Notes: generated from the sequence alone by a model not told the origin. A stretch of 64,000 bases of DNA from Deinococcus aerophilus (GCF_014647075.1 NZ_BMOM01000012.1:1-64000); one strand, 5' to 3'; shown: positions 9,024-20,276, counted from the stretch's first letter. Translations and numbers: made by a program.

Positions 9024-9857
9024 GTGAACAATGTTTTTCGGGCGCTGTGCTGCGCTCTGCTGCTGTGTGGTGCGGCGCAGGCGGCCTCCTCCTACCGCGT
9101 CAAGGCGGGCGACACCCTCAGCGGCATCGCCGCGCGCGCCGGCGTGGGCGTGGCGCAGCTGCGGGCCGCCAACCCCAGTCTCAAGAACACCACCCGGATC
9201 CAGGCGGGCGCGGTCCTGACCCTGCCGGGCCGTTCGGTAGCGGCCACCAAACACCACGTCAAGGCGGGCGAGAACCTCACCACCATCGCGCGGCAGTACA
9301 GCCTGACGCTGGCGCAGCTGCTGCGGGTCAACCCCGCGTACGCCAGCGGCAAGTCGGTGTGGGCGGGCGCGGTGATCAACATTCCGGCCCGCTCGGCCCC
9401 GGCCTCCGGCGCACAGGCCAGCCGGACCCCGGCCGCCACCCTGCGCACGGCCAGCACCTCGCGCCACTCCAGCGCATGGCTGTGGCCGCTGACCGGGTAC
9501 CGGCAGCTCAGCAGCGATTACGGACGCCGGGTTCTTGATGGCGAGGAGGAGATGCACTACGGCGTGGACATCGTGGCACCCACCGGCACCGTGGTCCGCG
9601 CGGCGCGGGCCGGGCGCGTGCTGGAATCCCGGCCCGACTTCGACCGTGGCTGGGGCTGGACGGTCGTGATCGAGCATCCCGACGGCTGGATCACCCGCTA
9701 CGCCCACCTCAGCGTCACCCTGATCCGTCAGGGCGCACTCGTCGAGGGCGGACAGGCCATCGGGCGCGTCGGCAGCACCGGACGCAGCACCGGGCCGCAC
9801 CTGCATTTCGGTACCTACCTGAAATGGGTTCCGCGCGATCCCCTGAGCCTGTACTGA
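9024..9857 (+). CDS. Secreted LysM-M23 peptidoglycan peptidase
   Basis: A probable cell-wall hydrolase. A signal peptide ([17 protein letters not shown]) is followed by two LysM repeats ([17 protein letters not shown] and [17 protein letters not shown]) that bind peptidoglycan, a Ser/Ala linker, and an M23 (LytM) domain. Zinc ligands are visible: HYGVDIV (His, Asp), and [10 protein letters not shown] (HxH motif). Total 277 residues. The GTG start gives a clean signal peptide and is supported by the -10 box. Confidence 0.9.
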   Translation: MNNVFRALCCALLLCGAAQAASSYRVKAGDTLSGIAARAGVGVAQLRAANPSLKNTTRIQAGAVLTLPGRSVAATKHHVKAGENLTTIARQYSLTLAQLLRVNPAYASGKSVWAGAVINIPARSAPASGAQASRTPAATLRTASTSRHSSAWLWPLTGYRQLSSDYGRRVLDGEEEMHYGVDIVAPTGTVVRAARAGRVLESRPDFDRGWGWTVVIEHPDGWITRYAHLSVTLIRQGALVEGGQAIGRVGSTGRSTGPHLHFGTYLKWVPRDPLSLY

Positions 9858-9871
9858 CTGCGAAGCCACCC

Positions 9872-10102
9872 ATGAACACGGTTCATTACGCAGAGGCGCG
9901 TGGAGAACACGCCGGGGCAGCGCTGCGCGGCTTTCTGCATCACCTGCCCACCCGGCCCGGCTTTCTGGGCGCCGAGCTGCTGTCCAGTCCGGATCAGCCG
10001 GGGCTGTATCTGGTTGCCAGCCGCTGGGCCGGCCCGGTGCCGCTGCTGGACATTCCAGAGGGCACCAGGGCGTGGACCTTCACGGTGCTGGACGCCCGCT
10101 GA
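9872..10102 (+). CDS. Small antibiotic-biosynthesis-monooxygenase-like (ABM) protein
   Basis: A 76-residue protein resembling the dimeric ferredoxin-like ABM fold: a beta start, a helix, then GFLGAELLSSPDQPGLYLVASRW, the usual quality of these small proteins. Function unknown: members range from haem-degrading to quinone monooxygenases, and the short length here argues against assigning an activity. It starts 15 bases after the peptidase gene with no clear ribosome-binding site. Confidence 0.65.
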   Translation: MNTVHYAEARGEHAGAALRGFLHHLPTRPGFLGAELLSSPDQPGLYLVASRWAGPVPLLDIPEGTRAWTFTVLDAR

Positions 10103-10112
10103 GGAGCGGGAC

Positions 10113-10895
10113 CTAGAGTTCCGGCAGGTAACCCGTTACCTCGTCCAGCAGGTCATGGGCGGTCAGCTCCAGGCGCACCGGGGTCACGCTGATCAGCCCG
10201 GCCTGCACCGCACCGTAGTCTGTGTCGTCCTCGTGGGCGTCGGCGGCGCGGCTGGTCCCGGCGACCCAGTGGTACTCGCGGCCCTCGGGGTCCTGGCGGG
10301 TCACAATGCGGTCTTCCCACTGGTGGCGGCCCACCCGGGTCACACGCACGCCGACCGCCGCGCGGCTGGGAAAGTTCACGTTCAGCAGCGTGCGGGGGGG
10401 CAGGCCGCGGGAGAGCACCTGACGGGCCAGCCGCGCGGCGTAGGCGGCCCCGACCGCGAAGTCGTACTCGCCGTCCGGGCCGCTCTGCTGGCTGAAGGCA
10501 ATGGAGGGCAGGCCCAGCGCCAGACCCTCGATGGCGGCGGCCACCGTGCCGCTGTGGGTCAGGTCGTCGCCCAGGTTGGGACCCAGATTGATGCCGCTGA
10601 CCACCAGATCAGGCCGCCCAAGCAGATGCACGCCCAGCACCACGCAGTCGGCGGGTGTGCCGTCCACCCGGTAGGCCGGCAGGTCGCCGAAACCCGCCGC
10701 GGCGGTGTGCTTGAAGCGCAACGGACGGCGGATGGTGATGCCGTGGCCCACCGCCGACTGTTCCACGTCGGGGGCCACCACCGTCACGTCGGCGAACTCG
10801 CTCATGGCAAGGCCCAGGGCCTTGATGCCCGGCGAGAAGATGCCGTCGTCGTTGGACACCAGGATGCGGGGCCGGGGGGAAGCAGGATCGCTCAT
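10113..10895 (-). CDS. surE: 5'/3'-nucleotidase SurE
   Basis: A metal-dependent nucleotidase/exopolyphosphatase linked to stationary-phase survival. The family start RILVSNDDGIFSPGIKAL supplies the metal-binding Asp-Asp. The sequence then continues with VVAPDVEQSAVGHGIT, GTPADCVVLG and SGINLGPNLGDDLTHSGTVAAA. Length 260 residues, typical. TAGCCT 7 bases before the ATG marks a leaderless start. Confidence 0.94.
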   Translation of the reverse strand: MSDPASPRPRILVSNDDGIFSPGIKALGLAMSEFADVTVVAPDVEQSAVGHGITIRRPLRFKHTAAAGFGDLPAYRVDGTPADCVVLGVHLLGRPDLVVSGINLGPNLGDDLTHSGTVAAAIEGLALGLPSIAFSQQSGPDGEYDFAVGAAYAARLARQVLSRGLPPRTLLNVNFPSRAAVGVRVTRVGRHQWEDRIVTRQDPEGREYHWVAGTSRAADAHEDDTDYGAVQAGLISVTPVRLELTAHDLLDEVTGYLPEL

Positions 10896-10902
10896 GTCGG
10901 GC

Positions 10903-10908
10903 AGGCTA
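10903..10908 (-). promoter_or_regulatory. -10 box TAGCCT for leaderless surE
   Basis: On the minus strand TAGCCT is followed by 7 bases and the surE ATG. Confidence 0.6.
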
Positions 10909-10949
10909 GCGCGCCAGCGTCAGGGCGGGAATATGTTCTGAGCGCTGGG

Positions 10950-10994
10950 CCGATTCCGGCCCCCTGCGGAGCAACAGAGGGGGGCCGGAACCGG
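10950..10994. repeat. Long inverted repeat between the TPR gene and surE
   Basis: CCGATTCCGGCCCCCT pairs with AGGGGGGCCGGAACCGG with one mismatch, giving a stable hairpin just beyond the stop of the TPR gene. There is no T tract on the minus side, so it may stabilise the 3' end or act as a weak terminator. Confidence 0.55.
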
Positions 10995-11021
10995 CAGTGC
11001 CCCCGCGGTGTTCCGGGCAGT

Positions 11022-12218
<1,197 letters not shown>

Positions 12219-12459
12219 GGTGGAAACCTCCTGAAGTCAAGGGTGAAAGAAAAAGCAGATGCTCCTCCGACCCTAGGTGGGGGCAGTGGGGTGCGCGTGA
12301 GAAAATCCGCACTTCAGTGAATCTTCGGTTGATGTTTCTGAGGCAATGGAGTTGGGTCGCCGGCGGGCTCTGTTTTGGCCGGCGCTGTTCTCCCACCGCC
12401 GCGTCCCGCCAGACCGGATTTTGGCAGTGGGACTGACGTTCCTGACGGCAGGCGGGTGT

Positions 12460-12465
12460 TAGGGT
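12460..12465 (+). promoter_or_regulatory. -10 box TAGGGT for the DsbA-like gene
   Basis: TAGGGT is followed by 6 bases and the ATG at 12472, with no ribosome-binding site: a leaderless arrangement. Confidence 0.55.
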
Positions 12466-13093
12466 CCGGCCATGACTCCGCCGCAGATGGCCCCCGGCAC
12501 CACCGACGTGTTCTTCGATTTCCTGTGCCCGTACGCGTGGCGCGGTGTGGAACTGGCGGAAGCGCTGCGTGAACCGGACACCTCCTTCCGGCTGCGGCAT
12601 TTCTCGCTGGTGCAGGGCAACCACCCCGGCAACGCGGGGCAGGCGGAGCCGCGGTGGTGGCTTACCGATCAGCCCATAGGCGAGGGCAGCCACGCCCAGC
12701 AGGCCAGCCTGCGGGCCTTCCTGGCGGCGGGCGCGGCAGCCCGGCAGGGGGAGGAGCGGAGCTGGGCCTTTACGCTGGACCTCCTGCGGGCGGTCCATGA
12801 ACACAAGAAGCCGCTGGATGAGGACACGGTGCAGGCAGCGGCGCGGGCCGCCGGGCTGGACGCTGGGCAGTTTGCCGCCGACCGCGCCGACGAATGCGGC
12901 CTGCGCGCCCGCCTGCGGACCGATCTGGTCGAGGCCGCCGGGATCGGGGTGTTCGGCACGCCCACCTTCGTGTCGCCTGAGGGCAGCGCCGCGTACTACC
13001 GCTTCGAGAACCTGACCCGTGACCCCGCGACGGCGCGGCAGTGGTGGACTCTGTACGGCGAGGTACTGAGGTCGGGAGCGGGCATCGCCACCG

Positions 13094-14301
<1,208 letters not shown>

Positions 14302-14317
<16 letters not shown>

Positions 14318-15357
14318 ACCGTCCCCGCCGGTTGCTGCTGGGTCACGCAGTGAAACGAGCCGCCGCCCTCGATGATCGCGCGGCTGTTCAGGCCGATGAC
14401 CTCGCGGCCCGGAAACAGCGGCGTGAGCACCTCCAGGGCGCGGGCGTCGTTGGGGTCGCCGTACTGCGGCACGGCCACGAAACCGTTGCCGATGTAGAAG
14501 TTGGCGTAGGTGGGGGGCAGGCGGCCCTCGGCGCCCTCCAGCCGCCGGACAGGCAGCGGCAGCTCCACGATGCGGAACGGCTGACCGTCAAGGTCCGTCA
14601 TCCCGCGCAGCGCCGCAAGGTTGGCCGCCATCACCGCGTGGTTGGGATCGCTGGGATCCTCGTCCACGCTGGTCACGATGGTGCGCTCGTCGGTAAAGCG
14701 GGTGATGGTGTCGATGTGGCCGTCGGTGTGGTCGTTTTCCAGCCCCGCGCCCAGCCACAGCAGCCGGTCTATGCCCAGGTAGGCGCGCAGCCAGTCGGCA
14801 TACTGCTCCGCGCTCAGGCCCAGGTTGCGGGTGTCGGTCAGCAGGCACGAGCGGGTGGTCAGGGCCACGCCAGCCCCGTTCAGTTCCAGCGCGCCGCCCT
14901 CCAGCACCACCGGCAGGTCCCAGTGCGCGGCATCCAGCGTGCGGGCCACGTATTCGGGCACCTGGTCATCCTCGTGCCACTCGAACTTGCCGCCCCAGGC
15001 ATTGAAGCGCCAGTTGATCAGCGAGACCTCGGAGCCGCGCGTCACGAACAGCGGGCCGTTGTCCCGAATCCACACGTCATTGAGGGGCACGTCGTGGGAG
15101 GTCACGTCCGCCCCGCTCAGGCGCTCGGCCGCGTCCTGACGGCTCTCGGCGTCGCGGACGAGCAGCTGCACCGGCTCGAAGCGGGCGATGGTGCGCACCA
15201 GCGCGGCGAACTCGGTGCGCACCGCTTCCAGGTGGCCGAACCACAGGTCGTTGTCGGCCGGCCAGCTCAGCCACGTTGCGGCGTGCGGGGCCCATTCGGG
15301 GGGCATGACGAAGCCCAGGGCCTGCGGGGTCGGATCGGTGGGGGAGAAGTGCTGCAT
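14302..15357 (-). CDS. aguA: Agmatine deiminase
   Basis: Converts agmatine to N-carbamoylputrescine and ammonia, the substrate of AguB (6311-7219). It belongs to the Porphyromonas-type peptidylarginine deiminase fold. Visible features are VPLNDVWIRDNGPLF, the EGGALELNG segment, the HTDGHID catalytic His/Asp region, and the nucleophilic Cys in GGGSFHCVTQQQP near the C-terminus. The ATG at 15357 is preferred: TGTAAT lies 7 bases before it, and an in-frame ATG three codons earlier falls inside that box. Confidence 0.94.
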
Positions 15358-15364
15358 GTTCCGC

Positions 15365-15370
15365 ATTACA
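15365..15370 (-). promoter_or_regulatory. -10 box TGTAAT upstream of aguA
   Basis: TGTAAT (five of six matches to TATAAT) lies 7 bases before the second in-frame ATG of aguA and overlaps the first. It fits a leaderless start. Confidence 0.45.
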
Positions 15371-15426
15371 GCACCTCGGCCACCCCGGCGGCCGTCAGCG
15401 GAGCACGGTCAGCCCGCGGGGGACGG

Positions 15427-15834
15427 TCAGCGCTTTACCGTGAAGGTCAGGCGCGGTGGCCTGCGGTCCTCCTGCGGCCCGGTGGCAGCGCTCAGGCGCA
15501 GCGCTCCGGCAGCGGTCTGAACGGTGGGGCCCGGCAGCAGCACGGTGTACAGCCGCGCTGAGCTGCCGCGCACCACGAAGATCCTGGCGGCCACGTTTCC
15601 CGCCACGATGCACTGGGCGCGGGGGGGGCAGCGGCTGTCATTGACCCGCAGCAGGGTCACCCGGGTGTCGCCGACCAGCGCGCTTTGACCGGCCTGCAGC
15701 GTGAGTGTGGCGGCGCTGGCACCGGAAGCGCTGGCACCGGAACAAACGAGCAGGCCCAGCCCGAGCACGGCCCGGCGCAGGAAGCGGGTCACGGCCCCAG
15801 GGGGGCGCGGCGCGGTACAGGACAACAGAGACAT
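15427..15834 (-). CDS. Secreted hypothetical protein with a conserved Cys pair
   Basis: 135 residues. A signal peptide (FLRRAVLGLGLLVCSG... to SGASAA) is followed by a short all-beta domain. The segment DSRCPPRAQCIVAGN resembles a two-cysteine motif shared by many small secreted bacterial proteins of unknown function; the cysteines probably form a disulphide. The ATG at 15834 gives a normal signal peptide, and CACAGT sits 6 bases before it as a weak -10 box. Confidence 0.65.
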   Translation of the reverse strand: MSLLSCTAPRPPGAVTRFLRRAVLGLGLLVCSGASASGASAATLTLQAGQSALVGDTRVTLLRVNDSRCPPRAQCIVAGNVAARIFVVRGSSARLYTVLLPGPTVQTAAGALRLSAATGPQEDRRPPRLTFTVKR

Positions 15835-15924
15835 GGGCCCACTGTGCGCCCTGTTCCTGACCATCATCTGAGGTGTCCGCGGGCGGCCCAGGCAGGGCGG
15901 CAACCGAAAACGTGCTGCCGGGCC

Positions 15925-16197
15925 TCAGCCCAGCAGGGCGGGCAGGTCATCCGCGTTCGCCAGGGCCCGGAACTGCGCAGCCTTGTCGGGCAGGCCCATG
16001 CGGTCGTAACAGGTGGCGAGTTTTAAGGCGAAGAACTCCACCGCGCGGCAGTCCTCGCGGCACTCGGCGGCTTCCAGGCAGGCACGGTAGTTCTGGACGG
16101 CCAGGTGGTATTGCGCCGTCTGCGCGGCCTGCTCGGCTCGGCAGTGGCTCATGCGCAGAGACACGATGTCGCTCTCTACCCGGCTCATGGCAGTCAT
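15925..16197 (-). CDS. Small TPR-like hypothetical protein, 90 aa
   Basis: Two helical hairpins (AAQTAQYHLAVQNYRACLEAAE and AVEFFALKLATCYDRMGLPDKA) resemble one to two TPR units, so a protein-binding role is possible. The ATG at 16197 was chosen because TAAACT lies 7 bases upstream; an earlier in-frame ATG at 16227 lies beyond that promoter. Confidence 0.6.
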   Translation of the reverse strand: MTAMSRVESDIVSLRMSHCRAEQAAQTAQYHLAVQNYRACLEAAECREDCRAVEFFALKLATCYDRMGLPDKAAQFRALANADDLPALLG

Positions 16198-16531
16198 AAA
16201 CAGCAGTTTAAGCAGATCGCCGAGCACATGAATGAAAGGTGAAGCAGGATTGACGACACCAAATGTGCGTGCCTGACGTTATTTTTCGGCTGGAGACTAA
16301 ATGTTCTGGGTTCATTTTTACGGCGCTTTAAACGTTGGGAGCGCGCTCGCTTCCGGGCGGCCTCCTGACCGGAGGAGCCGTGTGGTCGCCGGACCCTGGT
16401 GTTGGCCGAAAGGTGTTGGGTAGGGGGGCTGGAGACCGCTGAAAGGCTGGCTGAGGCTTTTTAGGCGACCACGGCCATCCCCGCAGCCCGCCCACCCCAC
16501 AGTCCAGCCGCTCCTCGGTTCAGCTATGCGG
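16198..16531. other. 334-base gap between the small TPR-like gene and the RNase II gene
   Basis: Apart from the promoter at 16205-16210, I see no convincing gene. The left part (about 16230-16330) is AT-richer. A short perfect hairpin CCTCC-tgacc-GGAGG lies near 16360-16375. A possible 60-codon frame on the minus strand has no ribosome-binding site or sensible composition. Confidence 0.5.
16205..16210 (-). promoter_or_regulatory. -10 box TAAACT for the small TPR-like gene
   Basis: On the minus strand TAAACT is followed by 7 bases and the ATG at 16197. Confidence 0.5.
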
Positions 16532-17914
16532 TCACACGGGACGCGCCCGCACGCTCAGCGCGGGCAGGTTCACGTCCACCAGCCGCACCCGCAGCGCCGT
16601 GCCGACCGGGGCGGGTGTGTTGAGGGCCAGGTCATAGGCCAGGTCGGGCAGCAGCAGCGTGGCGCTCTGGCCGCGGCGGTCCACCACCACTGCGTCCCAC
16701 TCGCGTTCCGGCTGGGCGGCGATAAAGCGCAGCGTGTGGTGGCGCCGGCTGAGTCTCTCGGCCTGGCGGGTGGCGTCGGCGTTCAGGCCCGCCTGGGCAA
16801 TGTGGGCCGCCACCGTCTTGCCGCTCATGGGTTCGGTGCCGTCCAGATGGGCGCGCAGCTGCTGGTGCACCACCAGGTCCAGGTAGCGGCGCATGGGGCT
16901 GGTGGCCTGGGCGTACAGGTCCAGTCCCATGCCCCCGTGCGGCCCCGGCGACGGTTGAAAACGGGTGCGCGCCAGCGTCTTGCGTCGGGCCCACTGGGCC
17001 CCCAGACCGTCGCCGCGCACCTCGCGGGTGGGGGCGTCCTGGGTGGCGAAGGGCAACGGAATGTCGTGGTCGTCGGCGTAGATGGCGGCGGCCCAGCCCG
17101 CGAGCGTCATGCACTCCTGCACCACCTGTCTCATCTCGGGGCGGGGCAGCGGCGTGACCTCAGCGCCGTTCTCGTCGGCCCGCACGCGCACCTCCGGCAG
17201 GTCAATGCTCAGTGCGCCCTCGGCCTCGCGCAACTCCCGGCTGGCGCGCGCCAGCGTAGCGAGCGTCACGAAGGGTTCCTCGCCCGCTTCCAGCTGTTCC
17301 TGGGCCTGACCATAGGTCAGCCGCTGCACCCGCACCTGCGTCAGCGCCACGTCCACCGCATCGGCGTTGCCGTCCGTGTCCAGGTCCAGCGAGATGGACA
17401 GCGCGGGCATGGTTTCGTGCAGGCCCAGCCCGGTCTTCTCGATCAGGGCGTCGGGCAGCATGCCTACCGTGCGGTCCGGCAGGTACAGCGTGGCGCCTCG
17501 GGCGCGTGCCTCCAGATCCAGCGGGCTGTCCGGGGATACCAGCGCCGCCACGTCCGCCACATGGACCCACAGCCGCGTCAGGCCGCCGGGCAGGGCCTCG
17601 ATGCCCACCGCGTCGTCCGGGTCGCGGTTGCCCTCGTCGTCGATGGCGTAGGCCGTCAGGTGCGTCAGGTCCAGCCGGGGTTCCCCGGCAAAATCGGGCA
17701 CGTCCAGCGTCACCGGGTCCAGCGCCGCGCCCAGCCGGTCGGCATACGGGGTCCGGGCCTCGGACCACAGGCCCAGCCGCAGCAGCAGGGTATGGGCTGC
17801 CTCGGGTGTTTCTGACAGGCCCAGTTCACGCAGGGTCCGGCTTTTCTGGGCCTTGCCGCGCGCCAGCAGCTCGATCTCGGTGCGCCCGGCGGGCGTCAGT
17901 TCGGGAAGGGTCAT
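16532..17914 (-). CDS. RNase II-family exoribonuclease (RNB domain)
   Basis: A 3'-5' hydrolytic exoribonuclease of RNA turnover. The RNB catalytic aspartates are in AIDDEGNRDPDDAVGIE; further family segments are RLWVHVADVAALV, LPDRTVGMLP, and TSPMRRYLDLVVHQQL, which contains the catalytic-site arginine. The C-terminal part forms an S1-like fold. The ATG at 17914 gives 460 residues, the size I recall for the D. radiodurans enzyme, which has a winged-helix N-terminus in place of cold-shock domains. TATTCT lies 7 bases before it. Confidence 0.92.
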   Translation of the reverse strand: MTLPELTPAGRTEIELLARGKAQKSRTLRELGLSETPEAAHTLLLRLGLWSEARTPYADRLGAALDPVTLDVPDFAGEPRLDLTHLTAYAIDDEGNRDPDDAVGIEALPGGLTRLWVHVADVAALVSPDSPLDLEARARGATLYLPDRTVGMLPDALIEKTGLGLHETMPALSISLDLDTDGNADAVDVALTQVRVQRLTYGQAQEQLEAGEEPFVTLATLARASRELREAEGALSIDLPEVRVRADENGAEVTPLPRPEMRQVVQECMTLAGWAAAIYADDHDIPLPFATQDAPTREVRGDGLGAQWARRKTLARTRFQPSPGPHGGMGLDLYAQATSPMRRYLDLVVHQQLRAHLDGTEPMSGKTVAAHIAQAGLNADATRQAERLSRRHHTLRFIAAQPEREWDAVVVDRRGQSATLLLPDLAYDLALNTPAPVGTALRVRLVDVNLPALSVRARPV

Positions 17915-17921
17915 GGCCCAG

Positions 17922-17927
17922 AGAATA
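17922..17927 (-). promoter_or_regulatory. -10 box TATTCT for the RNase II gene
   Basis: On the minus strand TATTCT is followed by 7 bases and the ATG at 17914. This excludes a 15-codon upstream extension. Confidence 0.6.
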
Positions 17928-18071
17928 CGGGGCGCCGGCAACTGGCCGGAGCACACCACAGAATCCTACCGAATAGAAAGTCTGGTTTTAGAGACAGTGT
18001 GTGAAAACCTGAAATAGCAATCTTAAGCGCGCTGCAGACGGCTCGGCTGCTCAGGGCTTCCAAAGAATCTA

Positions 18072-18112
18072 ATATCTAACTTGACATTATGGAATATCTA
18101 TGTTTCTATTCT
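18072..18112 (+). promoter_or_regulatory. Promoter with paired ATATCTA repeats
   Basis: A perfect -35 TTGACA (18081-18086) is followed at 17-20 bases by the overlapping -10 candidates TTCTAT, TCTATT and TATTCT (18104-18112). Two ATATCTA direct repeats (18072-18078 and 18094-18100) lie 22 bases apart on either side of the -35, a layout expected for a regulator dimer binding one face of the helix. An AAGGAGA ribosome-binding site follows. Confidence 0.55.
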
Positions 18113-18128
18113 TCTCAAGGAGACGGAT

Positions 18129-19007
18129 ATGAATGAACAGCAACCGCCAGAAGATTTCCGTTCGCAGGTACAGCGTCTGGTCGCCGAGGGCAAACTCACC
18201 GCCGAGGAGGCCGCCGGTCTGCTGGAGCCCACGCAGCACAGCGCGGAGCCCGAGGCGTTCATGCCCCTGCCCCCAGGGGAACAGCCGGACGCAACGCCGC
18301 CCGATCTGGACCTCGTGGTCAGCGGCTACTCGCTGAATGTCGTGCATGATTCGTCGGTCCAGGGGCCGCAGCTCAGCGCCAACACCGAAGGCGCGGTCAC
18401 GCTGAACGCCACCGGGCAGGGCTGGCGGGTGGCGCGGTCCAGCGACCAGGGGGGGAACTGGACCCACTGGAACAATGTGAAGGCCATCCTGTCTGTTCCG
18501 TTTGCGCCCCGGCATGTGCGTGCCCGGGTAGACGGCGGTAACCTCACCCTGCCCGACCTGAGCGGCGAGATGCAGGCGGACGTGAACGGCGGCAACATCC
18601 GCATGGGCCGCGCCGCGGGCTTGAAGGCGGACGTGAACGGTGGCAATCTGACCGCTGCGGAGATGAATGGCCCGACGCACCTCAGTGTCAACGGGGGTAA
18701 CCTCACGCTGACCGGCGCACAGACCCTCAACGCCAGCGTGAACGGCGGCAACCTCAAGTGGGCCGGGGTGCTGTCGGGCGGGGACCACCGCGTGGAGGTC
18801 AACGCCGGCAACGCCACCCTGCACCTGCTGCCGGGCAGCGGCCTGCGCGTGAACGCGGACGTGACCATGGGCGCGTTCAAGGCCGACTTCCCGACCAGCC
18901 AGAGCGGCGGCTTCATGTCCACCCGTCACGCCGGACAGTTCGGCGACGGCTCGGCCACCCTGTCGTGCAAGGTGGCGCTGGGTCAGATCAAGCTGGTGAC
19001 CTCATGA
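18129..19007 (+). CDS. DUF4097-type repeat protein with SHOCT-like N-terminus
   Basis: 292 residues. Near the N-terminus is a short helical hairpin, VQRLVAEGKLTAEEAAGLLE, the SHOCT/YvlB-like motif. After a Pro-rich linker comes a beta domain in which a six-fold motif recurs every 17-20 residues: VDGGNLTL, VNGGNIRM, VNGGNLTA, VNGGNLTL, VNGGNLKW, VNAGNATL. This is the pattern of a right-handed beta-solenoid as in the DUF4097/YvlB family. No signal peptide or membrane segment is seen. An AAGGAGA ribosome-binding site precedes the ATG. The stop overlaps the next start (ATGA). Confidence 0.8.
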   Translation: MNEQQPPEDFRSQVQRLVAEGKLTAEEAAGLLEPTQHSAEPEAFMPLPPGEQPDATPPDLDLVVSGYSLNVVHDSSVQGPQLSANTEGAVTLNATGQGWRVARSSDQGGNWTHWNNVKAILSVPFAPRHVRARVDGGNLTLPDLSGEMQADVNGGNIRMGRAAGLKADVNGGNLTAAEMNGPTHLSVNGGNLTLTGAQTLNASVNGGNLKWAGVLSGGDHRVEVNAGNATLHLLPGSGLRVNADVTMGAFKADFPTSQSGGFMSTRHAGQFGDGSATLSCKVALGQIKLVTS

Positions 19008-19651
19008 AAGAAAAGGTCAAACGCATCCTCGAACTGGTGCGGGCGGGCCGCCTGAGTCTGGAAGACGCCGGACCGCTGCTCGCCGCCCTGAGCACCCGGC
19101 TGGCCCTCTCGGCCAGCGACCGCGAACTGATCGCCTCATTGCTTGCCCGCGAGGAGCTGGATACCGGGCAGGTGGCCGAACACCTGCTGCTGCTGCGCGG
19201 CGTGTCCGCGGGAACTGTCCCGCCATCGCCCCCGCTGCCCCGCCGTCCCCAGGTCATCATCGGGGGCCACCGGGTCCGCGGTCTGGACGACCTGATGGAC
19301 CGGGTCACGGGCGGCCTCGACGAGGTCGTGGAGCGCATCTCCGATGGCTTTGGCGGCTCTCCGGCGGCCTCCGGCGGCCCGGCACACGCCGGCGCTCCCC
19401 GGCACTCCTCCGCCCGCATCCTGCGCATTCAGGTGGAGTCCGCCGAGGGCGACGAGTACAGCGCCAACCTGCCGGTGAGCCTCGCGCCGCACCTGCACAA
19501 GCTGATTCCGCCGCACGGCATCCGGGCGCTGGAAAGTGCTGGCTTCAGCCTGGACACCCTGCAACTGCTCATCGGGGCCGATCCACCCCCCGGCGAGCTG
19601 ATCAACGCCGAGGACAGCGAGGGCAACGAGGTCCACATCTCGCTGAAGTGA
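19004..19651 (+). CDS. SHOCT-like-motif protein, 215 aa
   Basis: Translationally coupled to the preceding gene by an ATGA overlap. The first 30 residues repeat the same short motif (ILELVRAGRLSLEDAGPLLAAL), and a second similar helical segment follows. A flexible Pro/Gly-rich middle leads to a C-terminal alpha/beta domain beginning RILRIQVESAEGDEYSANLPV and ending in short acidic strands. I do not recognise a catalytic motif. It is probably a partner or regulator of the solenoid protein. Confidence 0.75.
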   Translation: MKEKVKRILELVRAGRLSLEDAGPLLAALSTRLALSASDRELIASLLAREELDTGQVAEHLLLLRGVSAGTVPPSPPLPRRPQVIIGGHRVRGLDDLMDRVTGGLDEVVERISDGFGGSPAASGGPAHAGAPRHSSARILRIQVESAEGDEYSANLPVSLAPHLHKLIPPHGIRALESAGFSLDTLQLLIGADPPPGELINAEDSEGNEVHISLK

Positions 19652-19726
19652 GGCGGGTGGGGAAGGATGGGGGGGGGTTCTCCGTCCTTCCCTTACCTGT
19701 GGTGGCCGGCCCTCCTTTTCTCCCCC

Positions 19727-19732
19727 TACAGT
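19727..19732 (+). promoter_or_regulatory. -10 box TACAGT for the DUF2089 gene
   Basis: TACAGT is followed by 7 bases and the ATG at 19740. The DUF2089 gene thus has its own leaderless promoter in addition to possible read-through. Confidence 0.55.
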
Positions 19733-19739
19733 GAGGCCC

Positions 19740-20093
19740 ATGCGTCCCCTGCCCCTGCCCTTTCCCGACGAAACCGAAGCGCCGCACGTCACCGAACTCC
19801 GCTTTCCGACCAGTGGCGTGACCGTGCGCGGCAGCTTTGAACTCAACGAGTTCGCCACCCTCACCCCCGAGAACCTGGAATTCCTGCGGCTGTACATCCG
19901 GGTGCGCGGCAACCTCAAGGAGGTCGAGCGGGTGCTGGGCGTCAGCTACCCCACCGTGCGCGCCCGCTTCGATACGCTGCTGCGCGCCATCGGCTACGAA
20001 CCCGAACTCGCCGACCCGCAGGCCGAGATCCTGAGCAGCCTGGAACGCGGCGAGATCACCCCCGACGAGGCCGCGCGCAAGCTGCGGCGCTGA
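19740..20093 (+). CDS. DUF2089-family small regulator-like protein
   Basis: 117 residues. The central part is DUF2089-like: NLEFLRLYIRVRGNLKEVERVL, then LGVSYPTVRARFDTLLRAIGY, which reads as a helix-turn-helix, so DNA binding is likely. It ends with the same SHOCT-like motif as the two upstream proteins (SSLERGEITPDEAARKLRR). DUF2089 proteins usually carry N-terminal zinc-ribbon cysteines; none is present here. It is a candidate regulator of the 18129-19651 pair. Confidence 0.8.
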   Translation: MRPLPLPFPDETEAPHVTELRFPTSGVTVRGSFELNEFATLTPENLEFLRLYIRVRGNLKEVERVLGVSYPTVRARFDTLLRAIGYEPELADPQAEILSSLERGEITPDEAARKLRR

Positions 20094-20276
20094 GCGGCTC
20101 CACCCCCAACCCGCACCGCTCGGCACAGAAGGCTCAGGCCCGCCCGCAGAGGCAAACGCGGTCGGCTTTCCCCTCCTGCCGGGCCAGCGGCGCCGCATGC
20201 GGACCGGCGGACAGAGATGGATGTGCATATGAAAACGCCGCCCCGGAAGGCGGCGCAGACCTGCGAGTGGGCGCGC

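Noticed and set aside
16318..16500. Possible 60-codon gene on the minus strand in the 334-base gap
   Set aside because: No ribosome-binding site or -10 box at the right distance, and a composition unlike real proteins.
18526..18800. DNA tandem repeat at the NGGN motifs
   Set aside because: The DNA copies diverge and spacing varies. The repetition is at the protein level (solenoid turns), not a recent DNA repeat.
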